From: Synergistota bacterium
Lineage (GTDB): Bacteria; Synergistota; GBS-1
Assembly (NCBI GenBank): GCA_025060595.1
Contig: JANXBX010000017.1
Coordinates: forward strand, 1-30,747
Reading direction: 5' to 3'
DNA length: 30,747 nt
Positions within the stretch are counted from its first letter, which is position 1; each line of letters starts with the position of its first letter. The position numbers and the translations under genes are program-made. The notes beneath the pieces are model-generated. The model was not told the DNA's origin. It saw nothing but the letters and a program-made list of their open reading frames with translations, and did not search any database. This document shows positions 16,167 through 25,242 of this stretch, in pieces.

Positions 16167-17164
16167 GATGCTCCCGGGCCTCCCACTATTTCCGGAAGTC
16201 TAGCTCTCATCCTCCTTAAAGGTTCCTCTTCCTCCTTAAGCCTGGCTATCTCCAAGGCCACATCTTTTGGAGAGAATTCCCCCACCATCTCTGGAACAAT
16301 CCTTTCTCCAGAGAGCCTGTTCGGCCAAGAAAGAAATTCCTCCCTCCTTAATAGGGCCTTAAGTAAAAGGAACTTAAGGCTTTTCCCTAAAAGAGGAAAG
16401 CTCGACAATAAACCATAAAAGCCTGACACGGGAACAAGATCAAGGAAAGAGAAGGGAAAAAGAAGAAGCATGGGCGTTCCTAAGGCCGCAGCCTCAAGGG
16501 TATTTGTTCCAGGAAGTGTCAAAAGAAGATCTGAAGCAGAAATGACAAGCTCTGGTGAAGCTTCCGGAAGGAAAGAGGGCTCTTTCTCCGGGATGAAGGG
16601 CGACCTTCCCACCAGGAAGTAAATATCCCTTGGAAGAAAGGATATCATCTTCTCAAGAAACTCCGAAGCCCTCCTCCAAATAGGAAGCCTGCTTCCAGGG
16701 AAGATACCTAAGAGAAATTCATTATTGATCCTCAAAACCTTCCTAGCCTCCTCGCGAGAAGGATAGTCACAAACTCTATCGGAAGATAAGCTACCTACTA
16801 TAAAAGCCCTTTTACCTCTTAAACCCTTTCGAATACCGTCATAAGGCAAAAGATAAGCATCATAAGCGAAACTAAAGTATCCTCCCAAGCCAAAGCCATA
16901 TCTTAAGAGAGGAACCCTATAGCGTATCTTCTCTTTCCATCCCCAAAAAGCATCCCCACCAAGCTGAAGAATTATATTGGGCTTTCCATCCCCATTAAAC
17001 TTAAGCCCTTCCGTAAAGGCCACATACTTTTCATAACCGCTTGAAAACTGACACGGAAGGATCTTAAGATAGACCTCCCATCCTCTCTTTTCCAAGTTCC
17101 TTGCAAGAGGAAGCCCCCAAGAGTAAAGCTCCCCAGGCCCATTAGCTAAAAGAAGTAACCTCAT
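16124..17164 (-). CDS. LpxB-related glycosyltransferase (second copy)
   Basis: A 346-aa GT-B-fold protein distantly related to lipid-A-disaccharide synthase. It opens MRLLLLANGPGELYSWGLPL, and carries GIFPGSRLPIWRRASEFL and TLPGTNTLEAAALGTPMLLLFP, the counterparts of the LpxB ILPGSR and SGT..E motifs. It lacks the GHPL.D motif of the true LpxB next door; a GSLSSDRV segment is at that place. It follows lpxB with a 23-bp overlap and precedes msbA, so it probably acts on lipid A or a related glycolipid before export. Not recognised as a characterised enzyme; the substrate is unknown. It is closer in its opening motif to the domain fused to LpxK than to LpxB. Confidence 0.75.
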   Translation of the reverse strand: MRLLLLANGPGELYSWGLPLARNLEKRGWEVYLKILPCQFSSGYEKYVAFTEGLKFNGDGKPNIILQLGGDAFWGWKEKIRYRVPLLRYGFGLGGYFSFAYDAYLLPYDGIRKGLRGKRAFIVGSLSSDRVCDYPSREEARKVLRINNEFLLGIFPGSRLPIWRRASEFLEKMISFLPRDIYFLVGRSPFIPEKEPSFLPEASPELVISASDLLLTLPGTNTLEAAALGTPMLLLFPFSFLDLVPVSGFYGLLSSFPLLGKSLKFLLLKALLRREEFLSWPNRLSGERIVPEMVGEFSPKDVALEIARLKEEEEPLRRMRARLPEIVGGPGASWKIERVLREFLAL

Positions 17165-18239
17165 TTAATATCAGGCGAGCGATCCTCCCTATCGCCCCCC
17201 TCTGTCCCAACCTCCCTCTTATAAGGCTTATCTTCTCCTTGACTTTTCGAAGCTCACCCTCATCTTCAAGCCATATTCGAAGCCTCCCTATGATCTCCTT
17301 GGGATTAGCCTTACCTTGAATGAGCTCCGGATAAAGCTCCTCACCCAACATTATGTTTGGCATCGATATGAACCTAGCATTAACTAATATTTTATAAAGA
17401 ATATAATTTATATGGTTCGCTCTGTATATTATAACCGCTGGTTTCTCGTATATTAGAGACTCAACAGCTATGGTCCCAGAAGCCGCTAAAACGAAGTCGC
17501 AAGAATTAAGTAGAACGTAAGAAGGAACTTCATAAAGGTTGGAAACCCCATTATAAAGTTCCAAAGGGAGATTCTTAACCTTGGAGAATAAGACATCTCC
17601 ATGCCAGGAACAAGCCACATCAAGCATAATGGGTAAAAGGTATTCCACCTCTTTCCTTCTGCTGCCAGGAAAACAAGCCAAAACGGGTCTCTTTAAATCT
17701 CCTTTAACTCCCTCAACAGATCCTTGAGGGAGGATATCAAGCAAAGGATGCCCTAAGAAGTAAGCTCTTACCCCTCGAAGGCTATACCACTGGGCTTCAA
17801 AGTCAAATAGCGTGATCACGAAATCACAATATCTTCTTATGATCTCCGCTCTTTCGCTTCTCCATATCCAAGCCGTGGGAGGAATAAAGTATATGATTTT
17901 ACCTTTATAACCCCTTTCCCTTAAAGCCTTAGCAAACCTCAGGTTAAAACCGGGGGAATCGACAAGAATAACAGCTTGAGGAAAGAAGCGCTGAACCTCA
18001 AGCAAAGACCTATTAAAGAGCTTCCAGAGCTTCCTAATATTCAGTAAGACATCTACAACCCCCATTATACTGAGCTCAGATATATCAGCTATAGATCTAA
18101 AAAAGGAAAGCGTATTAGTGTTAGGCCCCCCTATCCCTAAAACCTCAAGCTCCTCAGAGATAAGCTTCTTTAGCTCCCCTAAGAGGTGAAAGCTATAGAT
18201 GTCTCCAGAGAGCTCCCCTGTAAATAGCGCTAACCTCAA
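17142..18239 (-). CDS. lpxB: Lipid-A-disaccharide synthase
   Basis: Joins UDP-diacylglucosamine and lipid X to form the lipid A disaccharide at the inner face of the inner membrane. It is 365 aa. Family motifs include TGELSGD at the N-terminus (AGEASGD in relatives), IYFIPPTAWIWRSERA, FLGHPLLD, FPGSRRKEVEYLLPIM and AASGTIAVESLIYEKPAVIIYRAN. The start is TTG in a TTGA overlap with lpxI. Of the three LpxB-like modules in this operon, this one carries the canonical motifs and is next to lpxI, so it is the true LpxB. Confidence 0.94.
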   Translation of the reverse strand: MRLALFTGELSGDIYSFHLLGELKKLISEELEVLGIGGPNTNTLSFFRSIADISELSIMGVVDVLLNIRKLWKLFNRSLLEVQRFFPQAVILVDSPGFNLRFAKALRERGYKGKIIYFIPPTAWIWRSERAEIIRRYCDFVITLFDFEAQWYSLRGVRAYFLGHPLLDILPQGSVEGVKGDLKRPVLACFPGSRRKEVEYLLPIMLDVACSWHGDVLFSKVKNLPLELYNGVSNLYEVPSYVLLNSCDFVLAASGTIAVESLIYEKPAVIIYRANHINYILYKILVNARFISMPNIMLGEELYPELIQGKANPKEIIGRLRIWLEDEGELRKVKEKISLIRGRLGQRGAIGRIARLILNEVTSFS

Positions 18240-19030
18240 GAGGAAACCCCCACAAGGGCGATATTGCCCTCCGAAGCTATCCTTAAAACCTCCTCTTTAT
18301 CAAGGATAACGGTCATGCCAGCTTCAACCGCAAGGCAGGATGCTTTCACATCCCTAAGAAGCTTAAGAGTATCTGCCCCAATAGTAGGAAGATCATATCT
18401 TGGGTCTTGACCCTCTTTTATTACCTTTACAACCACGATGCCCTCGCCACCATATCTTGCTCCCCTCTTTATAGCCTCATCGGTTCCCTCTATGGCTTCA
18501 ACAGCTAAAACGGCCCCCTTCTTTAAAACGACGGTCTGACCGAAGCTCATCGCCGCCATCCTCTTAGCTATGTTAAATCCATAGGATATATCTCTCCACT
18601 CCTCGGGTGTGGGCTCTCTAGAACCAAAAGAGCCCTGAGGAGCAAGCATATCTTTCACCAATGTTCTATAATCGCCTATCTTAAATCCTTCCCTCTCAAA
18701 AAGCTCGACAAGCCTCCCTAATACCTCATGATCACTTTTATCCTTAAGAGAGCTTAAAAAGGCTAAGCTTTTAGAAGTAAGCTTTGATGGATCGAATATC
18801 CAAGTCTTGGGAACTTTACCCGCTAAAAAGACAAGCTTCACTCCTCTGCCTTTAAGGAAAGATATCACCCCTTCGATATCCGCATTCTGCATGAGAAGAT
18901 CAACCTTAAGGCTTCTATCAACATCTCCTAAACCTACAACCACAGGTTTAGGTTGAAGCCTTTCATAGATAAAAAGAGGAAGCCTTCCTTCACCAGCTAT
19001 AAGACCTATCACGTCGGTGCCCTCAAACAT
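18236..19030 (-). CDS. lpxI: UDP-2,3-diacylglucosamine pyrophosphatase LpxI
   Basis: Hydrolyses UDP-2,3-diacylglucosamine to lipid X and UMP, the step done by LpxH in E. coli. It is 264 aa (DUF1009/LpxI family). The N-terminal domain opens IGLIAGEGRLPLFI. The C-terminal catalytic domain includes LAPQGSFG, VLKKGAVLAVEAIEGTDEAI, YDLPTIGADTLKLL and CLAVEAGMTVILDKEEV, all typical of the family. ATG start with GGAGGGG upstream, overlapping the lptF-like gene by 22 bp. No LpxH homologue is seen in the window. Confidence 0.93.
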   Translation of the reverse strand: MFEGTDVIGLIAGEGRLPLFIYERLQPKPVVVGLGDVDRSLKVDLLMQNADIEGVISFLKGRGVKLVFLAGKVPKTWIFDPSKLTSKSLAFLSSLKDKSDHEVLGRLVELFEREGFKIGDYRTLVKDMLAPQGSFGSREPTPEEWRDISYGFNIAKRMAAMSFGQTVVLKKGAVLAVEAIEGTDEAIKRGARYGGEGIVVVKVIKEGQDPRYDLPTIGADTLKLLRDVKASCLAVEAGMTVILDKEEVLRIASEGNIALVGVSS

Positions 19031-20094
19031 AGTACCGTTCCCACCCCTCCTAGAATCAGATTAGGAAGCCAGGCCGCAAGGGAAGGAGGCACCTCCCCTG
19101 CATCTCCAAAGGCTTGCCCTAAAGAAAGTAAAACATAATAAACGAAAATTATCAATACGCTTAAACCTACACCCACAGATGAGGAAGTTCTATGATGAGT
19201 TAAGGCCAAAGGTGCTCCCACCAAAACGAATACCACGCTTGCCCACGGTATAGCAAATCTCTGGTTGTACCTTACCTCAAGCCTCCTCGAAGGCACACCC
19301 TGCGCTTTAAGAAGCTCTATGTTTCCCTTAAGCTCCTTTAAGGTCATCTCCTGCGGCTCTTTAGCAGTAGAATCTACGCGTGATCTAGAAAAGGAAAGGG
19401 CCATGACTTGCCTTTTAAAATTACCTACCGTGGTAACCTTCCCATCCCTATCCAAGTTATAGATCCTTCCATCGTTTAATACCCAAGAACCGTCATCTAT
19501 AAGGCCCTCTTCTGCGGTTATTATCCTTCTTAATCTCCTGCTTTCAAACTCCTGGATTATAACTCCCCTTAAGTATCCGGCCTTTGCATCCATCCGAGAA
19601 ACGTATATAACTCTCCTAAGCTCCCCACTTTCCATATCTCTAAAAAAGACATCCTCCTTCAAGGATGGAGCCCTTCTTCCAAACTCCCTTTCCAGCAAGT
19701 TTGCCACAGCCTTCCTCGTCAAGGGAACTACAGTTTCATTGAAAGTAAAGGAAAAGAGAGCGACCAATACGGCCATAACTATAACTGGAATTAAAATCCT
19801 TCCAAAGCTTACGCCTATGCTACGCAAGGCGATCATCTCTCCATGGGAGGACATCTTGCCAAAGGCTAAAAGGGTTGCAAGAAGCATTGACATGGGGAAG
19901 GTCATAACAACGACCTCAGGTAACTTATATAAGAAAAGCTTGATAGCAACCCATATGCTTAAACCTTGATTAACAACAAGGTTAGCAAGATAAAATAAAA
20001 CGTCCCCCGCTACTAGGAGGACGGTGAAAACCCCCACTCCGAAAAGAAAAGGAGGAAGAAGAGATTGTACTATATATCTATCCACTAAACGCAA
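19009..20094 (-). CDS. LptF/LptG family LPS export permease
   Basis: A 361-aa inner-membrane permease of the YjgP/YjgQ family, which with LptB extracts LPS from the inner membrane for transport to the surface. Three N-terminal membrane helices (~10-120), a periplasmic beta-rich domain (~125-265) and three C-terminal helices are visible. The start MRLVDRYIVQSLLPPF is typical of LptF/G. Only one permease gene is present here. E. coli needs both LptF and LptG, so a partner is probably elsewhere, or the protein works as a homodimer. LptA, LptB and LptC are not in the window. TTG start, overlapping kdsC by 17 bp. Confidence 0.92.
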   Translation of the reverse strand: MRLVDRYIVQSLLPPFLFGVGVFTVLLVAGDVLFYLANLVVNQGLSIWVAIKLFLYKLPEVVVMTFPMSMLLATLLAFGKMSSHGEMIALRSIGVSFGRILIPVIVMAVLVALFSFTFNETVVPLTRKAVANLLEREFGRRAPSLKEDVFFRDMESGELRRVIYVSRMDAKAGYLRGVIIQEFESRRLRRIITAEEGLIDDGSWVLNDGRIYNLDRDGKVTTVGNFKRQVMALSFSRSRVDSTAKEPQEMTLKELKGNIELLKAQGVPSRRLEVRYNQRFAIPWASVVFVLVGAPLALTHHRTSSSVGVGLSVLIIFVYYVLLSLGQAFGDAGEVPPSLAAWLPNLILGGVGTVLCLRAPT

Positions 20095-20557
20095 GGATTA
20101 AATCCACAACCTCCCTTACCGCTCCCTTTCCCCCTTCAAGGGAGGTTATATATTTAGCTACCCGCTTTACCTCTTTAACAGCGTTTTTAACCGCAACGGG
20201 AAAACCAACCCATAGAAGAAGAGGAAGGTCATTTAAATCATCCCCAATAAAGCAGATCTCCTGAGAAGATATCCCATACTTTTCCGAAAGCTCCTTAGCC
20301 TTAGCGAGCTTATCCTTCACCTCTTGATAAATCTCTCCAAAGCCAAGATCCTTAAACCTAAACTCAGTAGGAACAGACTTCCTCGCTGTGATTATAACAA
20401 TCCTTATGCCCCTATCATGAAGTAGCTTTAATCCCAATCCATCTAGAGAGTTAAAGAGCTTGGATTCTCTCCCTTCGGAGTCCCAAACTATCTCTCCCCG
20501 AGTTAAAACTCCATCCACATCAAGAATAAGCATCTTTATCTTTCTTATGGTTTCCAC
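20078..20557 (-). CDS. kdsC: 3-deoxy-manno-octulosonate-8-phosphate phosphatase
   Basis: A 159-aa HAD-superfamily phosphatase that removes phosphate from Kdo-8-phosphate. The nucleophile motif is ILDVDGVLT (Asp13, Asp15), with motif II in IVIITARKS and motif III/IV in KYGISSQEICFIGDDLNDLP. It is capless and short, as expected for tetrameric KdsC, and SLDGLGLKLL matches the family. GTG start after AGGGGAG, overlapping lpxA by 13 bp. With kdsB in the same operon it indicates Kdo-containing LPS. Confidence 0.93.
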   Translation of the reverse strand: METIRKIKMLILDVDGVLTRGEIVWDSEGRESKLFNSLDGLGLKLLHDRGIRIVIITARKSVPTEFRFKDLGFGEIYQEVKDKLAKAKELSEKYGISSQEICFIGDDLNDLPLLLWVGFPVAVKNAVKEVKRVAKYITSLEGGKGAVREVVDLILAFSG

Positions 20558-21330
20558 CTCATCACTCCCCTGCTCGATTTTAAAAAGAAATCCTTAATCT
20601 TTTCAGCAAACTTGGACCCAGGAAACTCCTCAGATAGCCTATCGATGGCCTCCTTCCAAGAGGCCTTGCTTAAATAGATGAACTTGTAAATCCTTTTTAT
20701 CTCCTCTCTCTCCTCAGATGAAAAGCCAGCCCTCTTTAACCCTACCACATTCAAGCCATGAATCTTAGCCGGGTGTCCATCCACCAAAAGGTAAGGAGGA
20801 ACATCCTTAACGACCTTGCTTAATCCTCCTATCATCGCTCTCTCCCCAACCCTAACAAACTGATGCAAGCCAGCCATACCACCGAAGACGGCACCATCCC
20901 CAACCTCAACATATCCAGACAATCCAACGAGATTGGCCATTATAACTCCATTACCAATCTTACAGTTATGAGCCACATGACAACCTACCATTAAGTAGCA
21001 ATTATCGCTTATAACCGTCTTCTCCCCCAAGCCTGTCGCCTTGTGCACTGTTACCCCTTCCCTTAAAACCACGTTGTTCCCTATCTCAACGAAGCTTTCC
21101 TCTCCCTTATAGGCGAAATGTTGAGGGGGCGCTCCTATAACGCAATGAGCCTCTATTATACAGTTTTTACCTATTCTCGTTCCCCTTCTTATATTGACAT
21201 AAGGTCCTATTTTAGTCCCAGAAGATATATAAACTCCCCCCTCTATGATAGAAAACGGTCCTATTTCCACATCATCTCCTATTTCCGCTTTTGGATCAAC
21301 TATCGCTCTCGGATCTATCTTCGTAGCCAT
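20545..21330 (-). CDS. lpxA: UDP-N-acetylglucosamine acyltransferase
   Basis: Catalyses the first acylation of lipid A synthesis: transfer of a 3-hydroxyacyl chain from ACP to UDP-GlcNAc. A left-handed beta-helix of hexapeptide repeats (for example VEIGPFSIIEGGVYI) occupies the first ~190 residues, followed by a helical C-terminal domain. The catalytic His is in GCHVAHNCKIG. I chose ATG at 21330 (261 aa) instead of the TTG at 21351, because AGGGGG at 21340-21345 is 9 nt from the ATG and the protein then starts MATKIDPRAIVDPKA as in relatives. Overlaps fabZ by 35 bp. Confidence 0.95.
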   Translation of the reverse strand: MATKIDPRAIVDPKAEIGDDVEIGPFSIIEGGVYISSGTKIGPYVNIRRGTRIGKNCIIEAHCVIGAPPQHFAYKGEESFVEIGNNVVLREGVTVHKATGLGEKTVISDNCYLMVGCHVAHNCKIGNGVIMANLVGLSGYVEVGDGAVFGGMAGLHQFVRVGERAMIGGLSKVVKDVPPYLLVDGHPAKIHGLNVVGLKRAGFSSEEREEIKRIYKFIYLSKASWKEAIDRLSEEFPGSKFAEKIKDFFLKSSRGVMRWKP

Positions 21331-21775
21331 GATACTCTTCCCCCTGGACAAGCCTTTCTCTTATCACGAAAAGGAAGGTAGCCTCAGCTACCACCTCACC
21401 ATCAACCGACCCCCTGGCCTCAACTATTCCCATATTCTTCTTAACCCTTTTAACCCATGCTTCCGTTATAAGCTGATCCCCAGGGAGCACAGGTCTCCTA
21501 AACCGAACCCTATCAAGCCCTACAAGATAGGTAAACTTACCCCTTAACTCCTCCCTATTAACTATCATTACGGCCGCAACCTGCCCCATAGCCTCCAGAA
21601 GAAGCACCCCTGGCATAACTGGCTCTCCAGGAAAGTGTCCCTGAAAGAAGGGCTCATTTATCGTCACATTCTTAAGGCCTACTATCCTATCCTCCTTAAG
21701 CTCCAATATCTTATCTACCAATAAAAAAGGATAACGATGAGGCAGAACCTTCATAATAGTATCTATCTTGAGCAC
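21296..21775 (-). CDS. fabZ: (3R)-hydroxyacyl-ACP dehydratase FabZ
   Basis: The hot-dog-fold dehydratase of fatty acid elongation. It competes with LpxA and LpxC for 3-hydroxyacyl-ACP, and lpxC-fabZ-lpxA clustering is common. It is 159 aa. The catalytic His is in [13 protein letters not shown] and the catalytic Glu in MPGVLLLEAMGQ. GTG at 21775 has GGAGGTG 10 nt upstream. ATG at 21754 is an alternative that would shorten it by 7 residues. It overlaps lpxC by 65 bp, the longest overlap in the operon. The fabZ frame is unfused to lpxC, unlike the LpxC-FabZ fusions of some Bacteroidetes. Confidence 0.95.
   Translation of the reverse strand: MLKIDTIMKVLPHRYPFLLVDKILELKEDRIVGLKNVTINEPFFQGHFPGEPVMPGVLLLEAMGQVAAVMIVNREELRGKFTYLVGLDRVRFRRPVLPGDQLITEAWVKRVKKNMGIVEARGSVDGEVVAEATFLFVIRERLVQGEEYHGYEDRSESDS
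21340..21345 (-). promoter_or_regulatory. Ribosome binding site deciding the lpxA start
   Basis: AGGGGG on the minus strand lies 9 nt before ATG at 21330. The upstream TTG at 21351 would place this site inside the coding sequence. Confidence 0.72.
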
Positions 21776-22616
21776 CTTTCTTATCCACCTCCTCTAATAT
21801 CTTAGAAACTAGACTCAAATGAAGCGCATGACCAGCCTTTATAGCTACAATGTGCGCACATATCCAATCGCCAAGTAAGGCCATATCTCCTATCAGATCC
21901 AATATCTTATGTCTAACGAACTCATCCTCAAACCTCAAGCCCATAGGGTTTAAAACCCCATTCTCATCGATCAAGATGGTATTCTCTAAGCTTCCACCCT
22001 TACCTAAGCCCCTTCCTAGAATGAAGTCTATCTCATGCTTAAAAGCATAGGTTCTCGCAGGAGCTATTTCCTTAATGAAGGTTTCCGGCAAAAGCTCATA
22101 GGATAAAAACTGAGATCTTAAAAAGGGATGATCATAAGCTATCGTATAACTCACCTTAAAGGTAGGATGAGGGAAGGCCGCTATAAGAGAATCATTTGCA
22201 CTTACCCATATGGGTTCAGAGAGGGAAATCACCCTTCTGGGGACATCCTGCTCTACTAATCCCGCCTCAAGAAGCTTCTCTACAAAGGGCAAAGCGCTAC
22301 CATCTAACGCAGGCGGTTCACTTCCATTCACCTCAATGATAAGGTTATCTATGCCAAGTCCCCTTATAGCGGAAAGAAGATGTTCAACGGTAAAGATCTT
22401 CGTCCCATCCCTTATCAACACAGAACCTCTCATCGTGTCAGCCTTACATTCCCTCAAGCAGACCCTTATAGGCTCCCTTGCCTCCACATCCAACCTCCTA
22501 AGTATAATACCGCTATTAGGAGGAGCGGGTTTAAAGATAACCTCTACGCTCTCGCCCGTATGCAATCCCACCCCGCTTACGTTAACGCTTCTTAATATAG
22601 TCCTTTGCATGTTCAC
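21711..22616 (-). CDS. lpxC: UDP-3-O-acyl-N-acetylglucosamine deacetylase
   Basis: The zinc-dependent deacetylase and committed step of lipid A synthesis. It is 301 aa. Zinc and catalytic residues are in place: Glu78-His79 in TVEHLLSA (same numbering as E. coli), HKILDLIGD supplying His and Asp ligands, and HALHLSL toward the end. The N-terminus reads [22 protein letters not shown] at 22616 overlaps the lpxD stop in GTGA; ATG at 22610 is a possible alternative. The order lpxD-lpxC-fabZ-lpxA is classic. Confidence 0.96.
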   Translation of the reverse strand: MNMQRTILRSVNVSGVGLHTGESVEVIFKPAPPNSGIILRRLDVEAREPIRVCLRECKADTMRGSVLIRDGTKIFTVEHLLSAIRGLGIDNLIIEVNGSEPPALDGSALPFVEKLLEAGLVEQDVPRRVISLSEPIWVSANDSLIAAFPHPTFKVSYTIAYDHPFLRSQFLSYELLPETFIKEIAPARTYAFKHEIDFILGRGLGKGGSLENTILIDENGVLNPMGLRFEDEFVRHKILDLIGDMALLGDWICAHIVAIKAGHALHLSLVSKILEEVDKKGAQDRYYYEGSASSLSFFIGR

Positions 22617-23644
22617 CCCTTAACTCTCCTTTCGAGCTCCTTTACCTTTTGGAAAAGCTCCGGCAACCTTCTAATTAAAGCCCCAATCCTCAGGTCCTCC
22701 TTATGATCCGTAGCAGGAAAACCTGAAACGAAACTCTTAGGCGGTATATCTTTAGTTACACCGCTTCGCGCAGCTATTATGCTCCCTTCGCCCACAGATA
22801 CATGATCCTTAACGCCAGCCTGTCCACCCATCATTACGCCATCGCCTATCTCAGAGCTACCAGCTATCCCACATAGGGCAGCTATCAAGACATTCCTACC
22901 CACTTTCACATTGTGAGCGATTTGAACAAGATTATCTATCTTAGTCCCTCTTCCAATTCTTGTTTCTCCGACCGTAGCCCTGTCTATGGTCACGTTCGCT
23001 CCTATCTCCACATCATCCTCTATTACTACTATCCCCACCTGAGGTATCTTTAATGCGCCCTCTGGTGAAGGAACGAAGCCAAATCCATCGCTACCTATTA
23101 CCGCGCCGCTGTGAATCACAACTCTATTTCCTATCTTGACATCCTCCCTTATAGAAACCATAGGGTATATCACACAATCCCTACCTATCTCCACATTCTC
23201 ACCTATAAAGACGAAGGGATATACGACGGTATTTGAACCGATCCTTGAACCCTTTCCAACATAAGAAAAGGGGGCTATTCTCACCCCCTCCTCTAAGATC
23301 ACGCCTTCCTCAAGATAGGCAAGCTCATGAACTCCCAAGGGTATAGGATGCTCCCTTTTAAAAAGCTCCCTTAAGAGCTTGATCATGGCTTTCCTAGGAT
23401 CTTTAACCTTTATTAAGGTTTTACCCTCAAGCTCAACACCAAGCTCGCAAGGCAAAACGATAACAGAAGCCTTTACATCCTTAAGCTTCTCACATAGGCT
23501 CTTATCCCAGAGGAAAGAGAGATCCCCCTCCTTGGAACAAGAAAGAGTAGAAATCTCTCTTACCTCTATATCTTCTCCTTCAAGGACTCCCTCGATAAGC
23601 TTAGCTATCTCAGAAGCCTTAACGGACCTATTTAGCCTTGCCAT
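22613..23644 (-). CDS. lpxD: UDP-3-O-(3-hydroxyacyl)glucosamine N-acyltransferase
   Basis: Adds the N-linked acyl chain to UDP-3-O-acyl-glucosamine. It is 343 aa: an N-terminal uridine-binding domain (~1-100), a long hexapeptide-repeat beta-helix (~105-300) with the catalytic His in [12 protein letters not shown], and a C-terminal helix ([19 protein letters not shown]). ATG start; the Shine-Dalgarno is weak and the start lies inside the end of the ompH/skp gene (17-bp overlap), so coupling to it is likely. Confidence 0.96.
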   Translation of the reverse strand: MARLNRSVKASEIAKLIEGVLEGEDIEVREISTLSCSKEGDLSFLWDKSLCEKLKDVKASVIVLPCELGVELEGKTLIKVKDPRKAMIKLLRELFKREHPIPLGVHELAYLEEGVILEEGVRIAPFSYVGKGSRIGSNTVVYPFVFIGENVEIGRDCVIYPMVSIREDVKIGNRVVIHSGAVIGSDGFGFVPSPEGALKIPQVGIVVIEDDVEIGANVTIDRATVGETRIGRGTKIDNLVQIAHNVKVGRNVLIAALCGIAGSSEIGDGVMMGGQAGVKDHVSVGEGSIIAARSGVTKDIPPKSFVSGFPATDHKEDLRIGALIRRLPELFQKVKELERRVKG

Positions 23645-24101
23645 ACTTACTCTTTAACACGTTGAAGGCATCCTGAGTTAGATCGATCCCGCCAAAAAAT
23701 ACCGCTCCTTTAAGCAAAACTATCTCTATACCTTGCTTTTTGGCAACCTCCCTTATGGCAGTATCTACATCCTTCATTAAGGGATTTAATAACTCATTCT
23801 TATACTTATCAAACTCCGCCTGGGCCTTCCTAAACACCTCAGATTCCTTTTGCCTTAACTCCTTCTCATCCTTAATGTTTTTGCGCAAGTTCTCTATCTC
23901 CGTCTTAACCTGCGACTCCTGCTTCTGCACAAAGCTCTTTATCTGGGCCCTTACCTCCTCAGCCTTAGGATGATTGTTTAAGAGATAATCCACATCAACC
24001 ACCCCTATCTTAACGGGGCTCTGTGCCCAGGCTCCTTGAGCAAACGTAAAAGAAAGAACCATGATAGCTGTGAGACTTAAGGCTAACACCAAACGCTTCA
24101 T
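23628..24101 (-). CDS. OmpH/Skp-like periplasmic chaperone
   Basis: A 157-aa protein of the OmpH/Skp family, which escorts unfolded outer-membrane proteins across the periplasm. A Sec signal peptide occupies residues 1-26, with likely cleavage after AQGAWA. The mature protein starts with the beta strand [12 protein letters not shown], followed by two long charged helices (~45-115) forming the tentacle coiled coil, and ends with [19 protein letters not shown], typical of the family. A strong ribosome binding site, AAAGGAGGG, precedes the ATG. The bamA-(x)-ompH-lpxD order is conserved in many diderms. Confidence 0.93.
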   Translation of the reverse strand: MKRLVLALSLTAIMVLSFTFAQGAWAQSPVKIGVVDVDYLLNNHPKAEEVRAQIKSFVQKQESQVKTEIENLRKNIKDEKELRQKESEVFRKAQAEFDKYKNELLNPLMKDVDTAIREVAKKQGIEIVLLKGAVFFGGIDLTQDAFNVLKSKYGKAK

Positions 24102-24132
24102 AAAGTATCCCTCCTTTTATCTTTGACTTTTA

Positions 24133-25242
24133 TCACAATCTACCTACCACCCTTAGGAAGAACCTTTCATCCTCATGGGTGGAATAGGTAAATTCAACTC
24201 TAACCCAGGAACCAAACCAGTAGGAATAGGATAGCTCTATTCCTCCATCCTCATCCCAATATCCAGCTTGAAAGTTAGAGTATCTTAGAAAGAAGAAGTT
24301 TTCTCCCTCAGAAAAGCTGCGCTTATAGCCTATCCAAAGCTTAGGTCCAACCCTAAGCTCTATCCCTAAAAAGCTTTCTAACTTTATGCTTTCAAGAAGA
24401 GCCTTCACCTCTACATAAACTTCCCCTTCCTTAAAGACCTTACCGAAGTGAAGAACACCTTCAGGCTCAGCATCCTTTAACCCCACAGGGATCCTCCCTT
24501 CGGCGATTATCGACCAAACTCTCGACTCAAGGCTAACCACCATGGTAGATATCCTACCCAGGTAAAGCTCAGGAGACAGATCAACCCTATAAAAGGTAAG
24601 AGCCTTGGATAAGGATGCCCTCTTAACAACAAGGTCCTTAAAGAATTTCTCATGATGCTTAACAAACGCTATAGGTAGACCCTCCATGAGCTTCACATTA
24701 GGCAGAAACTCCTTTCTTAAACCCCTTAAAACTATATTGGGGACCGTTCTCGACCTCAACACTAAATCCACAGACAATACCACTGGGTCCTCCCCTCTTA
24801 AAGATACCTTTACCAAAAGGGCCTCAGGTAAAAAAATCAGTGATAAATAAGCACTATAACCCGGAAGAAGGGCGGAAATCTCCTTTTTCACCTCTAAAGA
24901 GGCAACCTCTTGAACCCAGTCCAGGGACTCAACAGGTAAACCTTGAAACAAAGAAACGACCTTATTTCCAAGCTTCTCATAAGGAACTTTATATAGGGGC
25001 TCTATCTCAGGAGGAAACCTTTCCGGAGAGAAACTTAAAAACACCTTATCCACTAAGGGAAAGATAGGTTCAAAAGATACCTTAATATACCCCTCCTCAA
25101 AGATAAGCTCTCTAACCTTATAACCCGGAAAGAGCTTTGGCAAAACGCCTTTAATTACCGCTTCCCTACCTGGAACCCCCTTTACCTCCTGAGCTATCCT
25201 CCTAATTACAGCTGAAACCGCCTCGTGTAAAAAGGAGGGCAT
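24133..25242 (-). CDS. Unknown exported protein between bamA and ompH (conservative ATG start)
   Basis: I do not recognise this protein. From the ATG at 25242 it is 369 aa, but the reading frame stays open upstream and encodes a signal peptide (separate entry), so the true product is probably ~400 aa and exported. The mature N-terminus, INKITIEGMPSFLHE, resembles the opening strand of a POTRA-like fold. The rest is beta-rich with few helices. The C-terminal third alternates aromatic and polar residues (GGIELSYSYWFGSWVRVEF) and ends FFLRVVGRL, suggesting outer-membrane beta strands. Position between bamA and the skp-like gene suggests a part in outer-membrane assembly. The fold and role are inference. 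Confidence 0.7.
   Translation of the reverse strand: MPSFLHEAVSAVIRRIAQEVKGVPGREAVIKGVLPKLFPGYKVRELIFEEGYIKVSFEPIFPLVDKVFLSFSPERFPPEIEPLYKVPYEKLGNKVVSLFQGLPVESLDWVQEVASLEVKKEISALLPGYSAYLSLIFLPEALLVKVSLRGEDPVVLSVDLVLRSRTVPNIVLRGLRKEFLPNVKLMEGLPIAFVKHHEKFFKDLVVKRASLSKALTFYRVDLSPELYLGRISTMVVSLESRVWSIIAEGRIPVGLKDAEPEGVLHFGKVFKEGEVYVEVKALLESIKLESFLGIELRVGPKLWIGYKRSFSEGENFFFLRYSNFQAGYWDEDGGIELSYSYWFGSWVRVEFTYSTHEDERFFLRVVGRL

Noticed and set aside
21331-21351. TTG start for lpxA at 21351
   Set aside because: AGGGGG at 21340-21345 serves the ATG at 21330, and the extra residues are not part of the LpxA fold.
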